Assembly: GCA_000434295.1 (NCBI GenBank)
Contig: HF994932.1
Span: 42,357 to 70,858, forward strand
Source of the DNA: Acetobacter sp. CAG:977
Lineage (GTDB): Bacteria > Pseudomonadota > Alphaproteobacteria > CAAGCB01 > CAG-977
Direction of reading: 5' to 3'
DNA: 28,502 nt
Numbering within the stretch: the stretch's first letter is position 1; every line of letters starts with the position of its first letter. The position numbers and the translations under genes are program-made. Positions 1 to 6,333 of this stretch are shown here, piece after piece. The notes under the pieces are model-generated. The model ran no database searches. It saw only the letters and a list, made by a program, of their open reading frames with translations, and was not told where the DNA came from.

Positions 1-22
1 GTTTCGCACGACTCTAATATAT

Positions 23-60
23 GAAATCCGCACTTTTTGCAACGGATTATTACGGATTTC
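23..60. repeat. Inverted repeat with two alternative pairings, possible end-of-gene hairpin
   Basis: GAAATCCG at 23-30 is perfectly complementary to CGGATTTC at 53-60 across a 22-base loop. A second CGGATT at 43-48 can pair with the same left arm across a shorter loop. A T-rich stretch (TTCCTTTTATT) follows, so it may be the terminator of a gene lying left of the window, but the long loop makes this weak. The two right arms compete for one left arm. Confidence 0.35.
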
Positions 61-66
61 TTCCTT

Positions 67-115
67 TTATTCTTGTACCTGTGAAAGAATATGATATCTT
101 CAACTTAAAGATATC
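67..115 (+). promoter_or_regulatory. Possible promoter overlapped by an inverted repeat
   Basis: A TATGAT -10-like box lies at 90-95, with a poor -35 match (TTATTC, 67-72) 17 bases upstream. A perfect inverted repeat, GATATCTT at 93-100 and AAGATATC at 108-115 with a 7-base spacer, overlaps the -10 box and the expected transcription start. It could be an operator or a 5' hairpin of the lipoprotein mRNA that starts at 137. The repeat is seen directly; the promoter is tentative. Confidence 0.35.
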
Positions 116-136
116 GTTGCACTACAAGGTTAAACC

Positions 137-466
137 ATGAAAAAAACGTGCCTGCTTCCTTTGTTGTTTTTAGTCGGATGTTACCCTTATATAGACACTA
201 CTTCGAATCTAGGTTCATATTTGTATGTAGAAGCCGGCTGGCAACAAGTCGGAAAAACATGCGTTTATAAAGAAGTTACTGGACAGTCTGTTATGGAATG
301 GAATCCCGACAAGCTTAGAGAAGAAGAGAAAAAATACATTTCTCTTTCAAAAAAAATTGAATACGGAAATACCTCTTGCGAAAAAGTCGTTGAAGCTGAA
401 TTAGAGGCTCAAAAAGAAGATAAAACAAGCGCTATTAAAACTCACTTCCGCCCTTTTAGCCGTTAA
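137..466 (+). CDS. Small predicted lipoprotein, function unknown
   Basis: The product is 109 residues long. It starts with a short lysine-containing N-terminus and a hydrophobic stretch ending in a lipobox (Leu-Val-Gly-Cys, Cys at residue 15), so it should be exported, cleaved by Lsp and lipidated. The mature part is small and polar, with Cys42 and Cys81 that could form a disulfide in the periplasm, and a charged Glu/Lys-rich region around residues 58-100. I recognise no domain. An AAGG lies 8 bases before the ATG. The gene is monocistronic within view and is closed by the terminator at 482-510. The lipoprotein call rests on the lipobox; the role is unknown. Confidence 0.75.
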   Translation: MKKTCLLPLLFLVGCYPYIDTTSNLGSYLYVEAGWQQVGKTCVYKEVTGQSVMEWNPDKLREEEKKYISLSKKIEYGNTSCEKVVEAELEAQKEDKTSAIKTHFRPFSR

Positions 467-481
467 TTTCTTCCTTAATTT

Positions 482-510
482 AAAGCTCCCCTTGCGGGGA
501 GCTTTTTTTT
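482..510. terminator. Bidirectional rho-independent terminator
   Basis: A perfect 10-bp stem (482-491 with 496-505) closes a 4-base loop. It is GC-rich in the middle, with an A tract on the left and a T tract on the right (503-511), so it can work in both directions. It sits exactly between the lipoprotein gene and the convergent cmk gene, overlapping the cmk stop codon. Confidence 0.92.
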
Positions 511-1166
511 TAAATACGCTTTTTAATATAGTCCAACGCAACGGCAAACGCCTTGTCCGCATCCATCGCCGACGTGTCCAAAATAAACGCGTCCTCCGCC
601 GGCTTTAACGGTGCCGTCGCCCGCTTGGAATCCCGCTCGTCGCGTTCCTTTAAATCCTTTAAAATCACGTCGTACGAAACGTCTTCGCCTTTTTCCTTCA
701 ATTCCTTGAAACGGCGGTCGGCACGGACTTCCGCACTGGCCGTCACAAACAGTTTGACGTCCGCGTCGGGGCATACAACCGTGCCGATGTCGCGCCCGTC
801 CAAAACGGCGCCCGCCGCAGGTGTGCCGTCTTCAAAAAACGGCTGCCTGGCGAATCGACGCTGAAGATCCAATAATGCCGTGCGAACCGAAGGAATAACC
901 GCGACTTTCGATGCCGCAGCCCCCGTTGCTTCTTCTCTCAAAGCCGGATTCTTCAAAAGCTTATTGACGTTTTCGGGCTTTAACTGTTCCGCCGCCGCCA
1001 AAGCCGCAGAAACGTCGGAAGGATCTTTCCCCGATTGCAAAACGGCATATCCGACGGCACGGTACAAACGCCCCGTGTCCAAAAAAGCGCAGTGAAAATG
1101 CTTTGCCAGATTCTGCGCCAAAGTCCCTTTGCCCGCCGCCGCAGGGCCGTCAATCGCTATAATCAT
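510..1166 (-). CDS. cmk: Cytidylate kinase
   Basis: Transfers phosphate from ATP to CMP/dCMP, a cytosolic step of pyrimidine nucleotide salvage and supply. The 218 residues match the usual bacterial Cmk length (about 210-230). The P-loop (GPAAAGKGT, residues 7-15) is followed by the LDTGRLYRAVGY segment that binds the nucleotide, then the conserved LDGRDIGTVVCPDADVK block and the arginine-rich RDERDSKRATAPLKPA lid. The ATG lies inside the end of aroA (17-base overlap), which points to translational coupling. The aroA-cmk order is common in alphaproteobacteria, often with rpsA next, but rpsA is not downstream here; a convergent lipoprotein gene follows instead. Confidence 0.96.
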   Translation of the reverse strand: MIIAIDGPAAAGKGTLAQNLAKHFHCAFLDTGRLYRAVGYAVLQSGKDPSDVSAALAAAEQLKPENVNKLLKNPALREEATGAAASKVAVIPSVRTALLDLQRRFARQPFFEDGTPAAGAVLDGRDIGTVVCPDADVKLFVTASAEVRADRRFKELKEKGEDVSYDVILKDLKERDERDSKRATAPLKPAEDAFILDTSAMDADKAFAVALDYIKKRI

Positions 1167-2469
1167 AAATTCTTGCTCCTTTTGAATTCATCAGGCCGAT
1201 AAAATCGGGAAAGCTCGTCGCCACCGAAGATACGTCGTCTATCGTCACGGGGTGTTCCGATGCCAATCCCATGACCATAAAAGACATGGCTATACGGTGG
1301 TCAAGTTTTGCCTCAATCAGACCGCCGCCGCAAGACTTTTCGCCTTTGCCCGAAATAATAAGGTCGTCTCCTTCCCCGAAACACTTGATTCCGTTTAAGG
1401 ACAAGCCCTTAATTATGGCTTCAAAACGGTTGCTTTCCTTAACCTTCAGCTCGGACAAGCCCCGCAGGCGGGTTTCGCCCGATGCAAACGCCGCCGCCAC
1501 CGCCAAAATCGGATATTCGTCTATCATCGAAGGCGCTTTTTCCGCGCCGACCGTTATTCCGTGCAGTCGCGAAGACCTGACGCGAATGTCGGCAACGGGT
1601 TCGCCCGCCGCATCTTGCAAATTTTCATAAGAAATGTCCGCCCCCATTTCTTTTAAAACGTCAATGATCCCCGAACGCAAAGGATTTATGCCGACGTTTT
1701 CCAAAAGAATGTCGGAATCGCGCGTCAAAAGCGCACCGACCATCAAAAACGCCGCCGAAGAAATGTCTGCGGGAACGGTAACTTCGGCGGCTTTTAAACG
1801 CCGTCCGCCCCGAACGCGAATAACGTGAGCCCCGTCTTCTTCAGCGGTTTCGATATCCGCTCCGAACGCCTTTAACATCCGTTCCGTATGGTCTCTGGAT
1901 CTTGAGGTTTCAATGACTTGCGTCGTTCCGTCCGCCCTTAACCCCGCCAAAAGAACCGCCGATTTAACCTGAGCCGATGCGACTGGAAGTTTATAAGACA
2001 GCGGTTTTAACGATTTCGTTCCCCTTTCCGACATCGGCAGTTTGCAGCCTTCGGAAGTATCAAAGACCGCTCCCATCATCGATAAAGGTTCCGTGATGCG
2101 TTTCATCGGGCGCGAACGAAGGCTTTCATCGCCCGTAAAGCGAACGGCGACGTCGTATCCCGCAATCAGTCCCGCCGCCAAACGGACTCCCGTTCCCGAA
2201 TTACCCATGTCGACGACATCCGAAGGAGATTTGAATTCGGCAACGCCTTCGACTTCATAATCTCCCGAATCTTTTTTAACGACCTTTGCCCCTAAACGGC
2301 GCATGGCTTCGGCCGTGTTCAGGACGTCTTCGCTTTCCAGCAATCCCCGAATTTTCGTCGTGCCCGAAGCCGCCGCTCCCAGCATCAAAGCCCGATGAGA
2401 AATCGACTTATCCCCCGGCACGCGAATTTTTCCGTTTAAACCTGTTGAATTTTTTGAAACAACCTTCAT
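1150..2469 (-). CDS. aroA: 3-phosphoshikimate 1-carboxyvinyltransferase (EPSP synthase), class II-like
   Basis: Catalyses the sixth shikimate-pathway step, joining phosphoenolpyruvate to shikimate-3-phosphate in the cytosol. The 439 residues carry the family signatures in order: PGDKSISHRALM near the N-terminus, GNSGTGVRL, RPMKR, SAQVKSAVLLAGL, RDHTERM, DEYPILAVAAAFA, LKVKESNR and LDHRIAMSFMVMGL. Overall it resembles the Agrobacterium CP4 class II enzyme as I remember it. The residue aligned with CP4 Ala100, in the GN-x-x-T motif, is glycine here. The gene leads an aroA-cmk pair. The ATG has only a weak purine-rich ribosome site upstream (AAAAAAG). The upstream gap of about 87 bases is shared with the divergent FYDLN gene. 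Confidence 0.96.
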   Translation of the reverse strand: MKVVSKNSTGLNGKIRVPGDKSISHRALMLGAAASGTTKIRGLLESEDVLNTAEAMRRLGAKVVKKDSGDYEVEGVAEFKSPSDVVDMGNSGTGVRLAAGLIAGYDVAVRFTGDESLRSRPMKRITEPLSMMGAVFDTSEGCKLPMSERGTKSLKPLSYKLPVASAQVKSAVLLAGLRADGTTQVIETSRSRDHTERMLKAFGADIETAEEDGAHVIRVRGGRRLKAAEVTVPADISSAAFLMVGALLTRDSDILLENVGINPLRSGIIDVLKEMGADISYENLQDAAGEPVADIRVRSSRLHGITVGAEKAPSMIDEYPILAVAAAFASGETRLRGLSELKVKESNRFEAIIKGLSLNGIKCFGEGDDLIISGKGEKSCGGGLIEAKLDHRIAMSFMVMGLASEHPVTIDDVSSVATSFPDFIGLMNSKGARIYDYSD

Positions 2470-2489
2470 TATAGTGCATCACTTTTTTG

Positions 2490-2519
2490 TTTTGACAAGA
2501 CAACGCTATCATGTCAAAA
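2490..2519. repeat. Inverted repeat between divergent aroA and FYDLN genes
   Basis: TTTTGACA at 2490-2497 and TGTCAAAA at 2512-2519 form a perfect 8-bp inverted repeat with a 14-base spacer. It puts a TTGACA -35-like hexamer on each strand, but I find no good -10 box at 16-18 bases from either. It may be an operator or part of overlapping divergent promoters. Only the repeat is certain. Confidence 0.45.
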
Positions 2520-2556
2520 GCCCTAAACAAAATATTTTATGAACGGAGGACCGAAT

Positions 2557-2889
2557 ATGTCTAAACCTGAATGGGGAACAAAGCGCACCTGCCTGCAATG
2601 CGGGGAACATTTTTACGATTTGAATAAAGACCCGATCGTTTGCCCGCACTGCGGCGAAAAAATCCCCGTTGACGAATTTCTGCGCCTGCAGATGGCTTAT
2701 GCCGGAAAAAGCAAGCGTTTAGGCAAAGGCAAAATCCACGAAGACGTCGAAACCGCCGCCGAAATCGAAGCCGATTTTTCCGATACCGAAGGCGATGAAT
2801 TGGAATTGATCGAAGACGCTTCCGATCTGGGCGACGACAACCATGACATGGCCGAAGTCATGGACAATATGGAAAAGGGCGAAGAATAA
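2557..2889 (+). CDS. FYDLN-acid family zinc-ribbon protein
   Basis: A 110-residue protein of the TIGR02300 (FYDLN_acid) family, which is largely restricted to alphaproteobacteria and has no firmly established function. The N-terminal part holds the diagnostic KPEWGTKR and FYDLN segments and a CxxC/CxxC pair (CLQC and CPHC) that should bind one zinc ion. The C-terminal half is very acidic, rich in Asp and Glu, and probably disordered. The in-frame ATG at 2539 is rejected because GGAGGA at 2545-2550 lies 6 bases before the ATG at 2557, and the family normally starts at the KPEWG segment. It is divergent from aroA and followed by a strong terminator, so probably monocistronic. No signal peptide is seen; it should be cytosolic. 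Confidence 0.92.
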   Translation: MSKPEWGTKRTCLQCGEHFYDLNKDPIVCPHCGEKIPVDEFLRLQMAYAGKSKRLGKGKIHEDVETAAEIEADFSDTEGDELELIEDASDLGDDNHDMAEVMDNMEKGEE

Positions 2890-2916
2890 GGCTCTCCCGA
2901 TTTAAGTGCTGGAAAT

Positions 2917-2969
2917 AAAAAGCATCGGATGGTATCTTTTAAAAAGGTTTAATCATCCGATGCTTTTTT
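2917..2969 (+). terminator. Long-stem terminator after the FYDLN gene
   Basis: A perfect 15-bp stem (2917-2931 with 2954-2968) encloses a 22-base loop and ends in a T6 run (2964-2969). A tract/T tract symmetry would let it act on both strands. It lies only about 20 bases before the Sel1 gene start. Any reading frame extended upstream through it is untrustworthy, which supports the start at 2987. Confidence 0.85.
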
Positions 2970-2986
2970 GCGTTATGGAGTCGCAG

Positions 2987-3694
2987 ATGCTTTTTCAGAC
3001 GCTTTTTTTGCTGTTTTTGTGTTCCGCCACGGCGGCTCAAGCCGCGTGCGACTGGGCGGAAAGCGCCGAACGCGCCGGAAAATCGGGCATCGCGTTAATG
3101 CAGTACATGTATTGCGCCGAAGAAGAAAACGACCCCGAATCGCAATATAAGCTGGGCTCTATATTCTATCAGGGGCAAATCATCAAAAAACCCGATTTTA
3201 AACGCGCCGTCGTCTATTTCACTTTGGCGGCCAGAAACGGATACGCCCCCGCTCAATCAAAGCTGGGGTTGCTTTATTGGCGCGGCGAAGGCATCGAAAA
3301 AGATATGAGCCAAGCTTTTAAATGGCTTTATCTGGCTCAGGAACCGACCGACCTGCGCTGGTTCTACAAAGCAGGCGCCACGACCGACCCGTCCGCAAAA
3401 AAACTCTATGACCAAATCAGCAGGACGGAACCCGTCAAAACCTCTTTGGCAAAAGAATTGAAAGATAAAAATCCCGGCGCTTCGGGCTCTTTGTTCCCCA
3501 AAGTTTCGGAATTCCAACATTCAAATCTGACTTCCGCAGGACAAAAATATCTTTCTCAAACGGACTATAACGCTTTGCAAAGATATTTGGACGGCTTGGC
3601 AAACGCCGTCTTAAACTCTGATAATTTCGATTTGAAAAAAACGCCCGTCCTGAATATCTTAAAAAACAAAATGTACCCCCCTGTTGCCAACTGA
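2987..3694 (+). CDS. Secreted Sel1-repeat protein
   Basis: A 235-residue protein with a cleavable signal peptide (hydrophobic residues 2-15, likely cut after Ala-Gln-Ala at 17-19). It has two Sel1-like repeats at roughly 51-86 and 87-122, each with the Gly-x-x-[FY]-x-x-Gly and AhxxhxxAA pattern. Sel1 repeats are alpha-alpha hairpins used for protein-protein contacts. Cys21 and Cys43 flank the first helices and could be bridged in the periplasm. The C-terminal 100 residues have no recognised domain. The ATG at 2987 has GGAG 6 bases upstream; a longer frame back to 2906 would run through the terminator hairpin and is rejected. The stop precedes the preferred miaB start by 19 bases, so the two are likely co-transcribed. 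The partner is unknown; the periplasmic ChvG inhibitor ExoR belongs to the same repeat class. Confidence 0.85.
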   Translation: MLFQTLFLLFLCSATAAQAACDWAESAERAGKSGIALMQYMYCAEEENDPESQYKLGSIFYQGQIIKKPDFKRAVVYFTLAARNGYAPAQSKLGLLYWRGEGIEKDMSQAFKWLYLAQEPTDLRWFYKAGATTDPSAKKLYDQISRTEPVKTSLAKELKDKNPGASGSLFPKVSEFQHSNLTSAGQKYLSQTDYNALQRYLDGLANAVLNSDNFDLKKTPVLNILKNKMYPPVAN

Positions 3695-3713
3695 TTTCTT
3701 TCGGAAAAAAATC

Positions 3714-5048
3714 GTGACTAAAAAATTGTTTATCAAGACCTTCGGCTGTCAAATGAATGTCTATGACTCCGCGCGCATCGCGGACATTATGCGCGGATTG
3801 GGATATGAAGAAACCGACAGCCCCGAAAACGCCGACATGGTCGTTTTTAATACTTGCCATATCCGCGAAAAAGCTTCGGAAAAAATCTTTTCGGAATTGG
3901 GGCGGTTCAAACCGATTAAAGAAGCTCGGCGCAAAGAAGGAAAAGAGCTGATCATCGTCGTTGCGGGCTGTGTCGTTCAGGCGGAAAGCGACGAATTCAT
4001 GAACCGCGCAAAATTCGTCGATATCGCCATGGGACCTCAGACTTATCACCGTCTGCCCGAAATGTTGCGAAAACTGCAGGACAAAAACAAACATCTGCGT
4101 ATTATCGATACGGATTTTCCCGCCGAACCGAAGTTTGACTTTTTACCCGATGCCCGCGCGACGGGCGTATCTTCTTTTCTGGCGATTCAGGAAGGGTGCG
4201 ACCGTTTTTGTTCGTATTGCGTCGTTCCCTATACCCGCGGTGCGGAATATTCCCGCGACGCTGCGGGTATTTTGAAAGAAGCCCGCGAATTGGCAGATTC
4301 GGGCACAAAAGAAATCATGCTGTTGGGACAAAACGTCAATGCATGGCACGGCGAAGGATTGGACGGCAACACGTGGGATTTAAGCCGACTGATTGCAAAA
4401 ATCGCGGAAATCGACGGCATTTGGCGCATCCGTTACACGACGTCTTATCCGTCGGACTTTACCGATGACATGATTGCCATGCACCGTGATATTCCCAAGG
4501 TTATGCCGTATTTGCATTTGCCCGTCCAGTCGGGTTCAGACCGCATTTTAAAAGCAATGAACCGCCGTTATACGAGGGCTCAATACGAAAACGTCATTGA
4601 AAAATTGCGCGCCGCGCGTCCCGACATCGCTTTGTCTTCGGACTTTATCACGGGGTTCCCCGGCGAAACGGAAGAAGATTTTGAACAAACCATGGATTTG
4701 GTCAAAAACGTCGGCTTTGCCCAGTCTTATTCTTTTAAGTACAGCGCCCGCCCCGGAACGCCCGCCGCAGGAATGAAAAATCAGATCGACGAAAACGTCA
4801 AAGGCGAGCGTCTGGAACGATTGCAAGCGCTGTTAATGCAACAGCATTCGGACTTTAATGCGGGATTTAAGGGCAAAACGGTTGATGTCCTGCCCGAAAG
4901 CGTCGGACGCAAGCCCGGAACGCTGTTGGGGCATTCGCCGCAGATGCAGAACGTCGTGTTCAACGGCGATGCGTCGCTGATCGGGAAAATCGTCCCCGTG
5001 CGCATTACAAAAACGACCGCCGCCGCGCTGGAAGGAGAAGCCGTTTAA
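3714..5048 (+). CDS. miaB: tRNA-2-methylthio-N6-dimethylallyladenosine synthase
   Basis: A radical-SAM methylthiotransferase that converts i6A37 to ms2i6A37 in tRNAs reading UNN codons. The 444 residues fit the family. The N-terminal UPF0004 domain binds the second iron-sulfur cluster through Cys12 (FGCQMN), Cys48 (FNTC) and Cys86 (AGC). The radical-SAM CxxxCxxC is Cys162/166/169 (GCDRFCSYC) and is followed by PYTRG. The C-terminal stretch from about residue 380 is the TRAM RNA-binding domain. I chose the GTG at 3714; a TTG at 3684 is in frame but overlaps the upstream gene and has no ribosome site. It ends 4 bases into the convergent endonuclease gene. In many alphaproteobacteria miaB is followed directly by phoH; here about 3.4 kb separate them. 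Confidence 0.96.
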   Translation: MTKKLFIKTFGCQMNVYDSARIADIMRGLGYEETDSPENADMVVFNTCHIREKASEKIFSELGRFKPIKEARRKEGKELIIVVAGCVVQAESDEFMNRAKFVDIAMGPQTYHRLPEMLRKLQDKNKHLRIIDTDFPAEPKFDFLPDARATGVSSFLAIQEGCDRFCSYCVVPYTRGAEYSRDAAGILKEARELADSGTKEIMLLGQNVNAWHGEGLDGNTWDLSRLIAKIAEIDGIWRIRYTTSYPSDFTDDMIAMHRDIPKVMPYLHLPVQSGSDRILKAMNRRYTRAQYENVIEKLRAARPDIALSSDFITGFPGETEEDFEQTMDLVKNVGFAQSYSFKYSARPGTPAAGMKNQIDENVKGERLERLQALLMQQHSDFNAGFKGKTVDVLPESVGRKPGTLLGHSPQMQNVVFNGDASLIGKIVPVRITKTTAAALEGEAV

Positions 5049-5917
5049 ACTGACAGCTTTAATCGAATTTTTAAATCGTCCGATATCTTTCCCGAAAGAA
5101 TCAGGTCAACAAAATCTTCTTTATCAAGCAACAAGATGTTTTCATCCTCTCCGACGGCTTTTTGCGCGTCTTCGTCAAACCCGTCAAATGATGCGAAAAT
5201 GCCGTAATTGTCACCGACGGCCTCAACAAATTTCCGAACCTCTTCTTCAGACGCTTTTTTTCCCAACCTTCTTTTTGCCTGACCGTACCATTTTTGCCCG
5301 AACGGCCCTGTTCCGTACACATCAACGATCGCTTTGGATTTTCCGACGTCACAAGAACATTTGATGCCTTGAAATTCCATTAAATCAAACAACAATTTTT
5401 CAAAATCCCCGTCCTGAAAATCTTGCATTTTTTTCAGGACGATCTCTTTCATTTTTGCGAAAGCCTCGTTGAATTCTTTGTTTTCCCGTTCAAAAAAATC
5501 TTTGTCGTGCGCCAAACAATCCGCGTAATTTTTTTCCGCGCTATTGTTTTCGATACGCCAAAACGACATACGCGGCCCCAATACGCTCCATTTTAAAAGA
5601 CCTGGAAAATCTAAGTAGTTGATTTCTTTTATTTTTTCAACTTTTCGATAATTCCATATGTCAATGTCATTATCCAAATCAAAATCACGATGCTGTGCTT
5701 GTCCGACTACTCGACACAGCGAAAAAGTTTTTTTGCGCGGATTGTAATAAATGACGTAATCATTGATTTCAACGTCCTGGCAAAAGCGACGCAAGCGCGG
5801 GGGAAGTTCGTCGTCGCCTGGAGAAAACATTTCCCATCCTACGCCGACGATCCCGTGATTTTCACAGAACTCAACAGCACTTCCGTAAGAACCCAATTTT
5901 ATTCCCCACGTCTGCAT
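5045..5917 (-). CDS. Mrr-like restriction endonuclease with an N-terminal reader-like domain
   Basis: A 290-residue protein in two parts. Residues 1-120 begin WGIKLGSYG...GIVGVGWEM and contain EINDYVIYYNP, a pattern typical of the PUA/EVE-like modules that precede some endonucleases and may read modified bases. Residues 171-275 resemble the Mrr catalytic domain: FEKLLFDLMEFQGI (172-185), then Asp199 and Gln213-Ala-Lys215, matching the D...QxK core of the PD-(D/E)xK fold, then a short C-terminal ILLLDKEDFVDLI segment typical of the family. No methyltransferase is nearby, which fits a modification-dependent (type IV-like) enzyme. The ATG has a strong GGGGAGGG ribosome site. It follows the repeat protein with a 22-base gap and probably shares its promoter. 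The domain call is by motif, not by search; defence is an inference. Confidence 0.7.
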   Translation of the reverse strand: MQTWGIKLGSYGSAVEFCENHGIVGVGWEMFSPGDDELPPRLRRFCQDVEINDYVIYYNPRKKTFSLCRVVGQAQHRDFDLDNDIDIWNYRKVEKIKEINYLDFPGLLKWSVLGPRMSFWRIENNSAEKNYADCLAHDKDFFERENKEFNEAFAKMKEIVLKKMQDFQDGDFEKLLFDLMEFQGIKCSCDVGKSKAIVDVYGTGPFGQKWYGQAKRRLGKKASEEEVRKFVEAVGDNYGIFASFDGFDEDAQKAVGEDENILLLDKEDFVDLILSGKISDDLKIRLKLSV

Positions 5918-5939
5918 ATCGCCCTCCCCGCGCTTTTAA

Positions 5940-6221
5940 TTAACCTAACCTTGCCACAAAGGGATTTCCCTTATTCCATTTAGCTTCATATTTTTCATTT
6001 ACCTTATAAACGCGAATATCCGCATCATACGATTCAGAAGCCCAAAATACCTTAACAGTTGCATCATATTGATTGTCCGTGAAAAACCATATCTCATCGC
6101 CTTGAGCTTCGTAGGAGTCCTTTGTAACGTAAAAATACAAATCAGCCTCGTAAGGATCGTTTACTTTGAACAGCTTAACGTCGGCATCATACGGGTTATC
6201 AACAACGAAAACTTTAGCCAT
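5940..6221 (-). CDS. Small six-repeat protein (resembles DUF6150 proteins)
   Basis: A 93-residue protein made almost entirely of repeats: Tyr-[Asp/Glu]-Ala occurs six times with Tyr at 11, 24, 37, 52, 65 and 78. The spacing is 13, 13, 15, 13 and 13 residues. Between the tyrosines run alternating hydrophobic/polar residues (for example DVKLFKV, TVKVFWA, DIRVYKV), suggesting short beta strands in a small repeat fold. From memory this resembles proteins annotated DUF6150, whose function is unknown. There is no signal peptide or membrane segment. The ATG at 6221 has GGAGAG upstream; a TTG one codon earlier is less likely. It is first in a likely two-gene operon with the endonuclease and divergent from the XRE gene, with operator-like repeats between them. 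Confidence 0.8.
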   Translation of the reverse strand: MAKVFVVDNPYDADVKLFKVNDPYEADLYFYVTKDSYEAQGDEIWFFTDNQYDATVKVFWASESYDADIRVYKVNEKYEAKWNKGNPFVARLG

Positions 6222-6238
6222 CAACCACTCTCCATAAA

Positions 6239-6254
6239 ATTGTTAAAACACAAT
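6239..6254. promoter_or_regulatory. Operator-like site 1, ATTGT-N6-ACAAT
   Basis: A perfect 5-bp inverted repeat, ATTGT at 6239-6243 and ACAAT at 6250-6254. It overlaps the predicted transcription start (about 6251) of the minus-strand repeat-protein gene, a position expected for repression. The same pattern recurs at 6263 and, with one mismatch, at 6297. Confidence 0.6.
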
Positions 6255-6257
6255 AAA

Positions 6258-6286
6258 ATAATATTGTTTTAATACAATAAAATCAA
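6258..6286 (-). promoter_or_regulatory. Predicted promoter of the repeat-protein/endonuclease operon
   Basis: Reading the minus strand, TTGATT (6286-6281) is the -35 box, then 17 bases, then TATTAT (6263-6258) as the -10 box. Transcription should start near 6251, about 30 bases before the start codon. Operator-like site 2 occupies the spacer, so a protein bound there would block polymerase. Confidence 0.6.
6262..6279. promoter_or_regulatory. Operator-like site 2, TATTGT-N6-ACAATA
   Basis: A perfect 6-bp inverted repeat around TTTAAT, the best of the three sites. It lies between the -35 and -10 boxes of the minus-strand promoter and covers the possible -35 box of the plus-strand promoter, so it could control both directions. 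The natural candidate binder is the adjacent XRE protein. Confidence 0.65.
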
Positions 6287-6292
6287 TATCAA
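6264..6292 (+). promoter_or_regulatory. Possible promoter of the XRE regulator gene
   Basis: TTGTTT (6264-6269), a 17-base spacer, and TATCAA (6287-6292). The matches are moderate. The predicted start near 6299 falls in operator-like site 3, and the -35 box falls in site 2, which would allow autorepression. Confidence 0.4.
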
Positions 6293-6296
6293 AAAA

Positions 6297-6312
6297 ATTG
6301 TATTCTCCCAAT
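6297..6312. promoter_or_regulatory. Operator-like site 3, one mismatch
   Basis: ATTGT at 6297-6301 and CCAAT at 6308-6312 with a 6-base spacer, one mismatch from the ATTGT-N6-ACAAT pattern of sites 1 and 2. It covers the expected XRE transcription start, upstream of the ribosome site at 6318-6324. Confidence 0.45.
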
Positions 6313-6333
6313 ATCGCAGAGGAGAATATTGAT

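Noticed and set aside
2465..2475. Perfect TATAAT on the minus strand at the aroA start
   Set aside because: The hexamer contains the first two bases of the aroA ATG, so transcription from it would begin inside the gene; the only -35-like box is 19 bases away.
2906..2986. N-terminal extension of the Sel1 protein starting at a GTG at 2906
   Set aside because: It would be translated through the 15-bp-stem terminator of the preceding gene, lacks a ribosome site, and would bury the clear signal peptide.
3435..4094. Long open frame antisense to the Sel1 and miaB genes
   Set aside because: It lies opposite two confidently assigned genes, has Phe/Arg-rich composition typical of shadow frames and no known motifs.
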